In this document: positions 1 through 7,716 of the stretch, piece after piece
Position numbering within the stretch: the first letter of the stretch is position 1
Layout of the letters: each line of letters opens with the position of its first letter
DNA from: Paracoccus sigandri
GTDB taxonomy: Bacteria > Pseudomonadota > Alphaproteobacteria > Rhodobacterales > Rhodobacteraceae
Assembly (NCBI RefSeq): GCF_003709565.1
Contig: NZ_QNRC01000006.1
Span: forward strand, 1 to 64,000
DNA: 64,000 nucleotides
Reading direction: 5' to 3'
Notes under the pieces: generated by a model
The model's database searches: none
What the model was told of the DNA's origin: nothing
Seen by the model: the letters and a program-made list of their open reading frames with translations, nothing else
Position numbers and translations under genes: made by a program

Positions 1-703
1 CGCCGCCGCCCGTCGCCCGCGTCGCGCCGCCGCTACCCGACCGGCTGGCCGCGGGGGCGGCGCGGGCCGGGGCGGCGGTCTGGACATCGGCGCAGCGCAC
101 GGCCTCGTTGCGGGCGATGGTGCGGAACAGGCCGGTATCGGGCGCAGTCGCGGCCTGCGCCGCGCCCAGGGTCTGGAAATAGCGCCCCAGCGCCGCCGCC
201 GACCCGGCGCCCCAGTCGCCGTCGATCCCGCCGCCATAGCAGTTCATCTGCGCAAGCTCGGTCTGCAGCGCGGCGGCCAGCCGATCGGCATCGGGATCGG
301 GATCGAAGGCGCCCTGCGACAGCAGCCGCTCGAAGATCGCCGAATCGCGCTGCCGGATCGCCTCGCGCGCGGGGCGCGGGGTTCCCAGCGGGCCGCGCTC
401 GGCCATGGTCGTCAGCACCGCCAGGTCGCCGACGATGATCGAGGGCTCGGGCAGCCCCGCGCGGCGCGGCGCATCAGGCAGCACCGGCAGGGCGGCCAGC
501 TGGACCGGCGCGGCCGGGCTGGCCTCGATGACCTCGCCCCCTTCCAGCGGCCCCCCCTCCAACGGCTGGACCGGCAGCGCCGAGATCACCAGCCCGCCGC
601 CCTCTACCGGCGCAAGCGGCTGTTCCGCCCGCGCCGGAACCGCGGCGGCCAGCGACAGCAGCATGGCCAGCGCAAGGGGTCTATGTCGGGCAAGGGCGGT
701 CAT
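1..703 (-). CDS. Exported peptidoglycan-binding-like protein, C-terminus beyond the window
   Basis: An open frame runs leftward from an ATG at 703 to the window edge with no stop (about 234 residues visible). It opens with basic residues and a hydrophobic stretch ending in an Ala-x-Ala signal-peptidase-like site around residue 26. Near residues 140-175 it has the pattern LQTEL..MNCYGGGIDGDWG..S..AL, which resembles the peptidoglycan-binding-like repeat found next to caspase-like and DUF1036 proteins. The visible end turns into an Ala/Pro/Arg-rich linker, so another domain probably follows. It starts 15 bp after the stop of the DUF1036 gene, suggesting one transcript. The role is not known; its position suggests an envelope component of the secretion locus (inference). 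Confidence 0.6.
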   Translation of the reverse strand, partial: MTALARHRPLALAMLLSLAAAVPARAEQPLAPVEGGGLVISALPVQPLEGGPLEGGEVIEASPAAPVQLAALPVLPDAPRRAGLPEPSIIVGDLAVLTTMAERGPLGTPRPAREAIRQRDSAIFERLLSQGAFDPDPDADRLAAALQTELAQMNCYGGGIDGDWGAGSAAALGRYFQTLGAAQAATAPDTGLFRTIARNEAVRCADVQTAAPARAAPAASRSGSGGATRATGGG

Positions 704-717
704 GGCGGCATTATGCG

Positions 718-1137
718 TCACATCGGGCGCGGCGTCACGAAGACCGTCCAGTTCGGCTGTTCCTGCGTGTCGACCTCGATGAAGCGCGCATCCAGAAACC
801 CCCGCAAAAGACAATCCTGCTGGCCGTCGATCTCGAACCGCCGGGGCGCGACGCACATGGGGATCGCGCCCGACAGGACCTCATTACCGAAGACATCGGC
901 GGCGAAGACGTAATAAAACCGTGAGCGCAGCAGGTCGCGCTGCAGGGTCGCGCATTGGTTCGGCGCCACCCGCCACCAGCCGCGGGTCACGAAATCCTCG
1001 CCATCCGGCGCGCCGATCGCCACGTTCAGCACGTCGAAGGACTGGTTGCACAGCCGCAGCGCCGCAGCGGCCGCCCCGGCGGGCAGCAGCCAGCAGCAGC
1101 CCAGCAGCAAGATCGACGAGAGGACCCGGTTTAGCAT
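718..1137 (-). CDS. DUF1036 family exported protein
   Basis: A 139-residue protein with a clear signal peptide followed by a mature domain that starts LRLCNQSFDVLNVAIG and continues with TRGWWRVAPNQCATL. This Cys-N-x-[ST] start plus the GWW..P..C pattern is typical of DUF1036 proteins, small secreted or periplasmic proteins of unknown function. Four cysteines could form two disulfides. An upstream in-frame TTG at 1167 would add ten residues; the ATG at 1137 is preferred because the signal peptide then starts normally. It is divergent from the exported-protein/Tol-like operon that begins at 1212 and probably co-transcribed with the gene ending beyond the left edge. Confidence 0.7.
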   Translation of the reverse strand: MLNRVLSSILLLGCCWLLPAGAAAAALRLCNQSFDVLNVAIGAPDGEDFVTRGWWRVAPNQCATLQRDLLRSRFYYVFAADVFGNEVLSGAIPMCVAPRRFEIDGQQDCLLRGFLDARFIEVDTQEQPNWTVFVTPRPM

Positions 1138-1159
1138 CGCAAAAAGAGATTCCGGCGAA

Positions 1160-1188
1160 TTGAGCAAATAGGCAAGTCGTGCTAAGCA
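1160..1188 (+). promoter_or_regulatory. Weak promoter candidate for the Tol-like operon
   Basis: The 74-bp gap between the divergent genes holds TTGAGC (1160-1165), a 17-bp spacer, and TAAGCA (1183-1188), ending 23 bp before the ATG at 1212. The -35 is good and the -10 poor. An AGGGAG ribosome site lies just upstream of the ATG. Confidence 0.25.
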
Positions 1189-1211
1189 TCGGTCAAGGGA
1201 GTTAAGGCAAC

Positions 1212-1604
1212 ATGAAACTCATCCTTGTCGCAGGTGCAACCTTGCTGACCGCGGGGGCGGCCTTCGGCTTTGCCCGCGCGGTGGACCGACTGACCAGCCC
1301 GCCCCAGATCGCGGCCCCCTCGCCCGCGGTCGGGACCGAGCGCGTGGCGCCCGGCGCCGCGCCGGCGCGCGTGGCCGTGCCCAGGGCGGAAACCGCCCCC
1401 GTCCCGGCGGCCGCCGCGCCGCCCGAGACCGCCGCCGCATTGCGCGAGGTGGCGAAGCGCGTCCCGCAAACGCCCGTTCCGGCGCAATCCCATGACAATG
1501 TGATGCATTTTACCCAGCCCGGCCCCCGATCCGCTCTTGACGCGGAGGGTCCGGTGCGGCGCTATGATTTCGTCAATCTCCCCATGATCGGGGTCTATCG
1601 CTGA
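1212..1604 (+). CDS. Small exported or membrane-anchored protein, unknown
   Basis: A 130-residue protein with an N-terminal hydrophobic segment (about residues 3-20), then an Ala/Pro/Val-rich low-complexity middle (30-90) and a more ordered tail ending in DFVNLPMIGVYR. The start is fixed by an AGGGAG ribosome site. I recognise no domain. It is first in the rightward operon that leads into the TolQ/TolR-like genes, so an envelope role connected with that complex is likely, but this is inference only. Confidence 0.6.
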   Translation: MKLILVAGATLLTAGAAFGFARAVDRLTSPPQIAAPSPAVGTERVAPGAAPARVAVPRAETAPVPAAAAPPETAAALREVAKRVPQTPVPAQSHDNVMHFTQPGPRSALDAEGPVRRYDFVNLPMIGVYR

Positions 1605-1622
1605 TTTCAGAAAGGCATTGTG

Positions 1623-2072
1623 ATGCGTGGCATTGCCGGGGCGGTCTTGGCGGCCGCGATCCTGCCCCTGTCGCCGACCGGCATGTCGCCGGCCCTGGCC
1701 CAGGACAACGCCGGGCAAGGCATCCTGCTGGAGCTGAACGCCGCCCAGCCGACCGATGGCGGCGGCTGCCGGCTGACCGTGGTCGTCACCAACGGGCTGG
1801 AACGGGGCCTGGCCCGCGCCGCCTGGCAGGTGGCGATCTTCGACGCGGCCGGGGTCGTGCAATCGCTGCCGGTGCTGGATTTCGGCCAGCTGATCGGCGG
1901 CAAGACCAAGGTCGCGATGTTCGAGCTGTCCGACCGGCCCTGCGACCGGATCGGACGGATCATCGTCAATGACGTGGCCGAGTGCCGGGCCGAGGACGGC
2001 GCCGACCTGCGCGAAACCTGCCTGACCGGCCTGTCGGCGCGCGCGCTGGCAGACATCGAATTCGGTATCTGA
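1623..2072 (+). CDS. Periplasmic protein, unknown, second gene of the Tol-like operon
   Basis: A 149-residue protein with a signal peptide cleaved after ALA near residue 26. The mature part looks like a beta-sandwich: a CRLTVVVTNGL strand, LARAAWQVAIFDAAGVVQSL, and KTKVAMFEL, followed by several conserved-looking Cys (DRPC, AECR, ETC) that may pair. The start is the ATG at 1623, placed after an AGAAAGG ribosome site; a GTG immediately before it is less likely. It ends 5 bp before the TolQ-like start, so it is co-transcribed with it. The fold suggests a protein-interaction module on the periplasmic side (inference). Confidence 0.6.
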   Translation: MRGIAGAVLAAAILPLSPTGMSPALAQDNAGQGILLELNAAQPTDGGGCRLTVVVTNGLERGLARAAWQVAIFDAAGVVQSLPVLDFGQLIGGKTKVAMFELSDRPCDRIGRIIVNDVAECRAEDGADLRETCLTGLSARALADIEFGI

Positions 2073-2077
2073 TCCCC

Positions 2078-2719
2078 ATGTTCGACACGATCCCCAGCGA
2101 CCTGCCGCTGATCAGCCTTGCCGTCTTCGTCGCGCTGGCGGCGCTGTCGGTGCTGACCCTGACCGTCGCCATCTTCAAGCTGGCGCAGTTCTCGCGCATG
2201 GGGGTCGGGCGCCACAAGCAGGCCGAGATCATCCTGGACGACTGGCTGAACGGCCGCCCGGACGAGGCGCAGCGCAAGGCCGCCGCCGGGAAATCCGTGC
2301 TGTCGCGGGTGCTGGCGGCGGTCATGTCCGGGCTGCGCGCCCGCCCCGGCGACCCCGCCTATGGCGAGGAGCTGGCCCGCCAGATCGCCCTGTCCGAGCT
2401 GGTGCAGATGGGCGCGCGGATGCGCCTGCTGGAGGCGGTGGTGCAGATGGCCCCGATGCTGGGCCTGCTGGGCACGGTGATCGGCATGATCGACGCCTTC
2501 GGCAACCTGTCGCTCAGCCAGCAGGTCGCCGACCCGCGCATCCTGGCCTCGGGGATCTGGACGGCGCTGACCACCACCGCGGCCGGGCTGGCCATCGCGC
2601 TGGTCGCCTATTTCGTCGCCGCCTGGCTGGAAGGCCGGATCGAGGACGAGCGGCAGACGATGGAGCTGGTGATCTCGTCGGCGATCCACGGGCGGCTCGG
2701 GCAGCCCGCGCGGGGCTGA
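2078..2719 (+). CDS. MotA/TolQ/ExbB family proton channel protein
   Basis: This 213-residue inner-membrane protein has three predicted membrane segments (about residues 11-37, 120-141 and 160-184) with a cytoplasmic loop between the first and second, the TolQ/ExbB layout. The family signature APMLGLLGTVIGMIDAF is present (residues 125-141), as is a Thr-rich third helix (TALTTTAAG). In the family, five such subunits surround two ExbD/TolR helices and convert proton flow into work on a periplasm-spanning partner. Here it is followed by two ExbD-like genes and a TonB-like gene with 4-bp overlaps, so all parts of such a motor are present. Its placement inside a T6SS locus rather than by tol-pal or a TonB receptor is unusual. 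Confidence 0.88.
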   Translation: MFDTIPSDLPLISLAVFVALAALSVLTLTVAIFKLAQFSRMGVGRHKQAEIILDDWLNGRPDEAQRKAAAGKSVLSRVLAAVMSGLRARPGDPAYGEELARQIALSELVQMGARMRLLEAVVQMAPMLGLLGTVIGMIDAFGNLSLSQQVADPRILASGIWTALTTTAAGLAIALVAYFVAAWLEGRIEDERQTMELVISSAIHGRLGQPARG

Positions 2720-2725
2720 GCCGCC

Positions 2726-3187
2726 ATGCCCGCCGCCAGCCGGACCACCCGGATCGCGCTGCCCGAGCGGCGGCGGCGCTATCGCTTCTCGATGACGGCC
2801 ATGGCGGATATGCTGTTCCAGCTGCTGATCTTCTTCATGCTCTCGGCCAATCTGACGCCCTTCGCGATGCTGGACGTGCGCACCGGATCGCTTGGCGGCG
2901 CGGGCGCGGGCAACGGCGAAACCCCGGCGACATCGCCCGCGGCCGTCACCGACATCCGCGCCACCGCGGTCTGGACCCTGACGCCCCAGGGGCTGACCGC
3001 CAGCGGCCAGCGCTTCGGGCTGGACCGCGTGGCCCTGCTGGCCGAGGCCCTGGCCGCGCAGGGCACGGCGAACGTGCTGGTGGTGCTGCGCCCCGAGGTG
3101 CCGGTGCAGGATGTCATCACCGTGCTGGAAACCCTGTCGGCGCGGGGCATCGGCTCGGTCCAGATCGCGGACGGGACGATCCGATGA
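2726..3187 (+). CDS. ExbD/TolR family protein (with membrane Asp)
   Basis: A 153-residue protein with a basic N-terminus, one membrane helix (about residues 23-43) and a periplasmic domain ending in a typical ExbD/TolR fold (VLVVLRPEVPVQDVITVLETLSARGIGSVQIA). The protonatable Asp that is essential in ExbD and TolR is present as D28 in MADMLFQLLIFFML. It would form the rotor/stator element with the channel protein upstream. Its stop overlaps the start of the second ExbD-like gene by 4 bp, suggesting coupled translation and a fixed ratio of the two. Confidence 0.85.
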   Translation: MPAASRTTRIALPERRRRYRFSMTAMADMLFQLLIFFMLSANLTPFAMLDVRTGSLGGAGAGNGETPATSPAAVTDIRATAVWTLTPQGLTASGQRFGLDRVALLAEALAAQGTANVLVVLRPEVPVQDVITVLETLSARGIGSVQIADGTIR

Positions 3188-3579
3188 GCCTGAACCTGCC
3201 CCGCCGCCCCCTGCCCGCGCGCCTCGATCCGGCGCTGGCCATCGTCAATATCGTGCTGCTGCTGATCTTCTTCTTCCTCAGCGCCGGCCAGCCCGCCCGC
3301 CCGATCGGCGACCTGCAGCTGGCGCGGACGCAGCAATTGCCGCCGGGCACCCTGCCCTCGCCGGTGCTGGAGCTGCGGGGGGCGGAACGCTGGCTGCTGG
3401 ACGGCCAGCCGATCCTGCCCGAGCTGCTGGCCGCCGCGCTGCCCCCCCATGACGGGCCGCTGCATGTGATGATCGACCGCCAGGCCCCCGCCAGCCTGTT
3501 GCTGGAGTTGCTGCGCCGCCCCGAGCTGGAGGGCCACGACATCCGGCTGGTCACGCAACCCGACAGGCCCGCGCCATGA
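3184..3579 (+). CDS. Second ExbD/TolR-like protein, lacking the membrane Asp
   Basis: A 131-residue protein with one membrane helix (about residues 17-34) and a short periplasmic domain with the ExbD-like ending LLLELLRRPELEGHDIRLV. When the helix is aligned on the LLIFF block shared with the first ExbD-like protein, the position of the essential Asp is V21, with N22 next to it; the nearest Asp (D15) is at the membrane edge. This suggests a proton-inactive partner in a heterodimer with the preceding gene product. Overlaps both neighbours by 4 bp. Family assignment rests on topology, the helix motif and context; similarity in the periplasmic part is weak. Confidence 0.75.
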   Translation: MSLNLPRRPLPARLDPALAIVNIVLLLIFFFLSAGQPARPIGDLQLARTQQLPPGTLPSPVLELRGAERWLLDGQPILPELLAAALPPHDGPLHVMIDRQAPASLLLELLRRPELEGHDIRLVTQPDRPAP

Positions 3580-4607
3580 TCGGCGCGCCGCAGGCACGGC
3601 TGGGATGGGCGCAGGCCGCCGCGCTGTCGCTGCTGCTGCACGGCGCCGCGGCGGCGGCGCTGGTCTGGCAGCCGGACTGGCAGCGGGCCGATCCTATCCC
3701 CGATGCCCCCGCCCAGCTGCAGCTGGACCTGTCGGCCCTGGCCGCCACCCAGCCCGACGCCCCGACCCTGACGCCCGTCACCACGCCCGAGCTGGCGCCC
3801 GACCCGGCAAGCGAAACGCTGACCCCCGAAAGCCCCGCACCCGAGGCGCCCGCAAACGAAGCCACCGAGCTGCTGACCCCGCTTCTGACCGATCCGCCGC
3901 TGGCCCTTGTCGACACGCTGCCCGAGGCGGGCAGCGCCGGCGCCGCGCAGCCCGCGCCGGACCCCGAACCGGCCGAAAGCGGCGGCCCGGCGGATCCGCG
4001 CATCGCCGAGCTTTTCGACCGCATCCGCGGCCGGCTCAGCGAATCCTGCCTGCTGGCCCTGCCCGCCCTGCTGGGCGAGGACCAGATCCAGCTGGGCGTG
4101 CTGGCCGCCGACGACCGCCAGATCGCCGGGCTGATGCGCGAATTGACGCGCGGGCTGGAAACCGAGATCACGGAATCCGCCGTGCTGCTGGACCGCCGCC
4201 AATGCCCGGCGCTGGATTTCGCCCGGCGCGACCCGCGCTATCCGGTGCTGGGCCTGGGCCTGCAGCTGGAGGCGCAGGACATCGCCAGCGGCGGCAACCT
4301 GCGCGGGCGGATCTCGGGCGGGGCGGGGCTTTACACGACGCTGCTGCTGATCGACGACAACGGCGTCGTCCACGACCTGCGGCGCTTCCAGATCGCCTCG
4401 GCCGGGGTGACGCGCTTCGACGTGCCGCTGGCCCGGTCGGGCGCGGCGCGGGACACGCATCAGCTGGTGCTGGCCATCGCCAGCCCCGCGCGCCCGGAGA
4501 CGGTCGGCACCCATGCAGGCGAGCTGGCCGAGGATTTCTTCGACCAGCTGGCGCGCGACATCGCCGCCGATGCAAGGATCGGCATCGGCAGCGTCTATGT
4601 GCGCTAA
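3576..4607 (+). CDS. TonB/TolA-like periplasm-spanning protein with atypical C-terminal domain
   Basis: A 343-residue protein with a single N-terminal membrane helix (about 11-31) that carries S18 and H22, the same Ser-x3-His spacing (SLLLHGA) as the TonB helix residues that couple to ExbB/ExbD. A Pro/Glu-rich stretch (about 40-135) follows, the expected extended periplasmic linker. The C-terminal region (about 140-343) is not a TonB C-domain: it holds ADPRIAELFDRIRGRLSESC and then a beta-rich part with GRISGGAGLYTTLLLIDDNGVVHDL that resembles DUF4384-type domains. Last gene of the rightward operon, and its stop overlaps the stop of the convergent EF-hand gene by 4 bp. Likely transmits force or anchors a structure in the periplasm (inference). 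Confidence 0.7.
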   Translation: MIGAPQARLGWAQAAALSLLLHGAAAAALVWQPDWQRADPIPDAPAQLQLDLSALAATQPDAPTLTPVTTPELAPDPASETLTPESPAPEAPANEATELLTPLLTDPPLALVDTLPEAGSAGAAQPAPDPEPAESGGPADPRIAELFDRIRGRLSESCLLALPALLGEDQIQLGVLAADDRQIAGLMRELTRGLETEITESAVLLDRRQCPALDFARRDPRYPVLGLGLQLEAQDIASGGNLRGRISGGAGLYTTLLLIDDNGVVHDLRRFQIASAGVTRFDVPLARSGAARDTHQLVLAIASPARPETVGTHAGELAEDFFDQLARDIAADARIGIGSVYVR

Positions 4608-5068
4608 AGCGCGGTAACGTTGTCGAAGGCCTCGCGCGCGACGCGCTCGAGGCCTTTGCGGATCACGATCTGCTTGACCATGTTGTCGGTGATGACGCGG
4701 GCGACCCCGGTTCCCGCCGCGCGGACGCCGCGCTTGAAATAGACCGACCAGACCGCATCGACGACCATGCTCTGCGCGAAACCGGCGAAGATATTGGCGC
4801 TCATGCCGAAATAGGACGGATCGCGCTCCACGATCAGCGGGTTCGCGCGGCCCTGCATCGCCACCTCGGCGATGGCCGCGCCGTCCAGGCTGAAGGGCGA
4901 GACGGCCGAAACCACGCGCTCGGCCAGGCCGACCTTGCCATCCTTGTTCGCGTCGCGGCTGTCGAAGAACGAGGCGATCGCCACCGCCTGGTCGTCGATG
5001 AACCCCACCGCGCCGATATCGCGGCCAGAGCGGTCGGAAACGATCACCCAGTCAAATTTCGCTGCCAT
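4604..5068 (-). CDS. Small EF-hand protein of the T6SS operon
   Basis: A 154-residue protein without signal peptide. Residues 39-50 (DANKDGKVGLAE) form a complete EF-hand loop: acidic or Asn ligands at D39, N41 and D43, Gly at position 6, a hydrophobic residue at position 8 and Glu at position 12. The N-terminus (KFDWVIVSDRSGRDIGAV) looks like a beta-hairpin that could hold an Asp/Gly cofactor or metal site; the remainder is helical. The start is the ATG at 5068 behind a perfect GGAGG. It follows clpV by 13 bp and is the last gene of the leftward operon. I know no standard Tss or Tag protein of this type; a calcium-responsive accessory protein is possible. Confidence 0.65.
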   Translation of the reverse strand: MAAKFDWVIVSDRSGRDIGAVGFIDDQAVAIASFFDSRDANKDGKVGLAERVVSAVSPFSLDGAAIAEVAMQGRANPLIVERDPSYFGMSANIFAGFAQSMVVDAVWSVYFKRGVRAAGTGVARVITDNMVKQIVIRKGLERVAREAFDNVTAL

Positions 5069-5081
5069 GTCAAATCCTCCT

Positions 5082-7700
5082 TCAGTTGAAATCGTAGGCG
5101 AAACCCTCATCCGCGACGCGGATCGCGACATCCTGCATCGGCTGGCCGGCGACCATCCGGGCCAGGACCTGCCGCGACAGGTCGGGCAGGATGGAATTGG
5201 TGATGATGTTGTCGATCATCCGCCCGCCGCTGTCGGGATCGCGGCACTGATCGACGATGGCGCCGATCACCTCGTCGCCGTAATGCAGCGCCGCGCCCTG
5301 CGATTCGCGCATCCTGCGCGCCACCGCCTCCAGCTTCAGCCGCGCGATCCCGCCCAGCACCTCGCGCGACAGCGGCACATAGGGGATGGTCACGATCCGG
5401 CCCAGAAGCGCCGGCGGGAAGGTGCCCAGAAGCTCCTCTTTCAGCGAGGCCTCCAGCACCTCGGGATCGGTGATCTCGCCCTCGGGCGCCAGATGCATGA
5501 TCGAGCCGGTGCCGACATTCGAGGTCATCAGGATCAGCGTGTTGCGGAAATTGATCGGGCGGCCGTTGCCATCCTCCATCCTTCCCTTGTCGAAGACCTG
5601 GAAGAACAGTTCATGCACGTCGGGATGGGCCTTTTCCATCTCGTCCAGCAGCACCACCGAATAGGGCTTGCGGCGCACCGCCTCGGTCAGCCGCCCGCCC
5701 TCGCCATAGCCGACATAGCCCGGCGGGGCGCCCTTCAGCAGGCTGACGGAATGCGCCTCCTGGAATTCGGACATGTTGATGGTGATGACGTTCTGCTCGC
5801 CGCCATAGAGCGTTTCCGCCAGGGCCAGCGCAGTCTCGGTCTTGCCGACGCCGGAGGGGCCGCAGAGCATGAAGACGCCAATGGGCTTTTCGGGATTACC
5901 CAGGCCCGCGCGGGCGGTTTCCACCCGGCGCGCGATCATCTGCAACCCCTGGTCCTGGCCGATGACGCGTTCCTTCAGGTGATCGGCCAGCCCCAGCACC
6001 GCCTGCAATTCATCGGCTACCATCCGGCCCGCCGGGATGCCGGTCCAGTCGCTGATGACCGATGCCACCGCCTGGTCGTCCACATGCGGCCAGATCATCC
6101 GGTCGTCGGCATGGATCGCCTCCAGCCCGCGCATCCCCTCGGCCAGGTCCGCGCGGATCGCGTCGGGATCGGCCTCGTCGCCGGCCAGCCGGGTCCGCAG
6201 GGCGAGGATATTCTCGACGATCGCCTTTTCGCTTTCATAGGCGGCTTCCAGCGCCACCAGCCGGTCGCGCTTCTCGGCCAGTTCGGCCTCCGCCTCGGCC
6301 AGCCGCGCCTCGGGCGCGGCGCCCAGGTCGCGCTCGGCGGTCTTGGCGGCGATCTCGGTCTCCAGCGCGGCGATGGCGGCCTTCAGATCGGCGATGCGCG
6401 CCGGGACCGAGGACTGGCTGACCGCCACCCGCGCGCAGGCCGTGTCCAGCAGCGAGACCGCCTTGTCGGGCAGTTGCCGCGCCGGCAGATAGCGCGCCGA
6501 CAGCTTCACCGCCGCCTCGACCGCCGCGTCGGAAATGCGGACCTTGTGATGGCCCTCCATCGGGGCCAGCAGCCCGCGCATCATGTAGCAGGCGGTGGCG
6601 ATGTCGGGCTCATCGACCGAGATCGGCTGAAAGCGCCGGGTCAGCGCCGGGTCCTTCTCGAAATAGTTGCGGTATTCGGCCCAGGTCGTCGCGCCGATGG
6701 TGCGCAAGGTGCCGCGCGCCAGCGCCGGTTTCAAGAGGTTCGCCGCATCGCCCGTCCCCGCCGCACCGCCCGCGCCGATCAGCGTATGCGCCTCGTCGAT
6801 GAAGAGGATGATCGGGACGGGCGAGGCCTGCACCTCGTCGATGACCGATCGCAGGCGCTGCTCGAACTCGCCCTTCATGCTGGCGCCGGCCTGCATGGCG
6901 CCGATGTCCAGCATGTAGAGCCGCATCCCCTTGAGCGCCGGGGGCACCTCGCCCGCGGCCAGCTTCTGCGCGAAACCCTCGACCACGGCGGTCTTGCCCA
7001 CGCCCGCCTCGCCGGTCAGGATCGGGTTGTTCTGCCGGCGGCGCATCAGCACGTCGACGATCTGGCGGATCTCGTCGTCGCGGCCCACCACCGGGTCCAT
7101 CCGCCCTTCGGCCGCATCCGCCGTCATGTCGACCGAGAACCGCCCCAGCGAAGTCGAGGGCCCGGCGGCATCCCCGCCGCCCGGCGCGCGCAGGCCCGAG
7201 CCGTCCATCGGGCGCATGTCCTCTTCCTCGGAGCCGGCCCAGAGCGTGCGCGCCTCGGCCCCCAGCCGGTCGGCGGAGAGATCGTCGAAGACCCCGGAAT
7301 ACTGCACCAGCGCGTGGCGCAGCGCCTGGTCGTTCAGCAGCGCGACCAGCAGATGGCCGGTGCGGATCTGCGCCTCGCCGAAGAACAGCGTCGCATAGGT
7401 CCAGGCGTGGTTCAGCGCATCGGCCAGCCGCTCGGAAATGCCCGGCGTTTCGGTCATGTTCTTCTGCAGCGCGCCCATCGCCCGGTCCAGGTCCTTCAGC
7501 ACCCGGCCCCGGTCCAGCCCCAGTTCCCGCAGGCTGACCGAGATGTCGCAATTCTGGTTCGAGACCGCGTGGAACAGCCAGTGGCACAGCTCCACGTTGC
7601 GGTTGCCGTCGCCGCGCGCTTGACGCATCGCCTGAAGGAAGGCGCCATAGCCGACGCGGTTCATCTTTCCGGCAAATTTCTCGATCGTGATGGCGGTCAT
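5082..7700 (-). CDS. clpV: T6SS ATPase ClpV (TssH)
   Basis: An 872-residue AAA+ unfoldase, the usual length. It has a Clp N-domain (about 1-150), a first ATPase module with Walker A GEAGVGKT (230-237) and Walker B IILFIDEAH (297-305), a coiled middle domain (about 430-510), and a second ATPase with Walker A GPSGVGKT (614-621), followed by GYVGYGEGG and the C-terminal small domain. In T6SS it extracts subunits from the contracted TssB/TssC sheath so they can be reused. It follows tssG by 16 bp in the leftward operon. The N-domain separates it from housekeeping ClpB, and its place between tssG and the operon end confirms the role. Confidence 0.95.
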   Translation of the reverse strand: MTAITIEKFAGKMNRVGYGAFLQAMRQARGDGNRNVELCHWLFHAVSNQNCDISVSLRELGLDRGRVLKDLDRAMGALQKNMTETPGISERLADALNHAWTYATLFFGEAQIRTGHLLVALLNDQALRHALVQYSGVFDDLSADRLGAEARTLWAGSEEEDMRPMDGSGLRAPGGGDAAGPSTSLGRFSVDMTADAAEGRMDPVVGRDDEIRQIVDVLMRRRQNNPILTGEAGVGKTAVVEGFAQKLAAGEVPPALKGMRLYMLDIGAMQAGASMKGEFEQRLRSVIDEVQASPVPIILFIDEAHTLIGAGGAAGTGDAANLLKPALARGTLRTIGATTWAEYRNYFEKDPALTRRFQPISVDEPDIATACYMMRGLLAPMEGHHKVRISDAAVEAAVKLSARYLPARQLPDKAVSLLDTACARVAVSQSSVPARIADLKAAIAALETEIAAKTAERDLGAAPEARLAEAEAELAEKRDRLVALEAAYESEKAIVENILALRTRLAGDEADPDAIRADLAEGMRGLEAIHADDRMIWPHVDDQAVASVISDWTGIPAGRMVADELQAVLGLADHLKERVIGQDQGLQMIARRVETARAGLGNPEKPIGVFMLCGPSGVGKTETALALAETLYGGEQNVITINMSEFQEAHSVSLLKGAPPGYVGYGEGGRLTEAVRRKPYSVVLLDEMEKAHPDVHELFFQVFDKGRMEDGNGRPINFRNTLILMTSNVGTGSIMHLAPEGEITDPEVLEASLKEELLGTFPPALLGRIVTIPYVPLSREVLGGIARLKLEAVARRMRESQGAALHYGDEVIGAIVDQCRDPDSGGRMIDNIITNSILPDLSRQVLARMVAGQPMQDVAIRVADEGFAYDFN

Positions 7701-7716
7701 TCAGGCCTCGTCATGG

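Noticed and set aside
1138..1167. TTG start adding ten residues to the DUF1036 protein
   Set aside because: The extension precedes a normal signal peptide and has no ribosome site; ATG at 1137 is more likely.
2078..4607. The channel operon as the housekeeping tol-pal or a TonB receptor system
   Set aside because: No TolB, Pal or TonB-dependent receptor gene; two ExbD-like genes and a non-TonB C-terminal domain instead.
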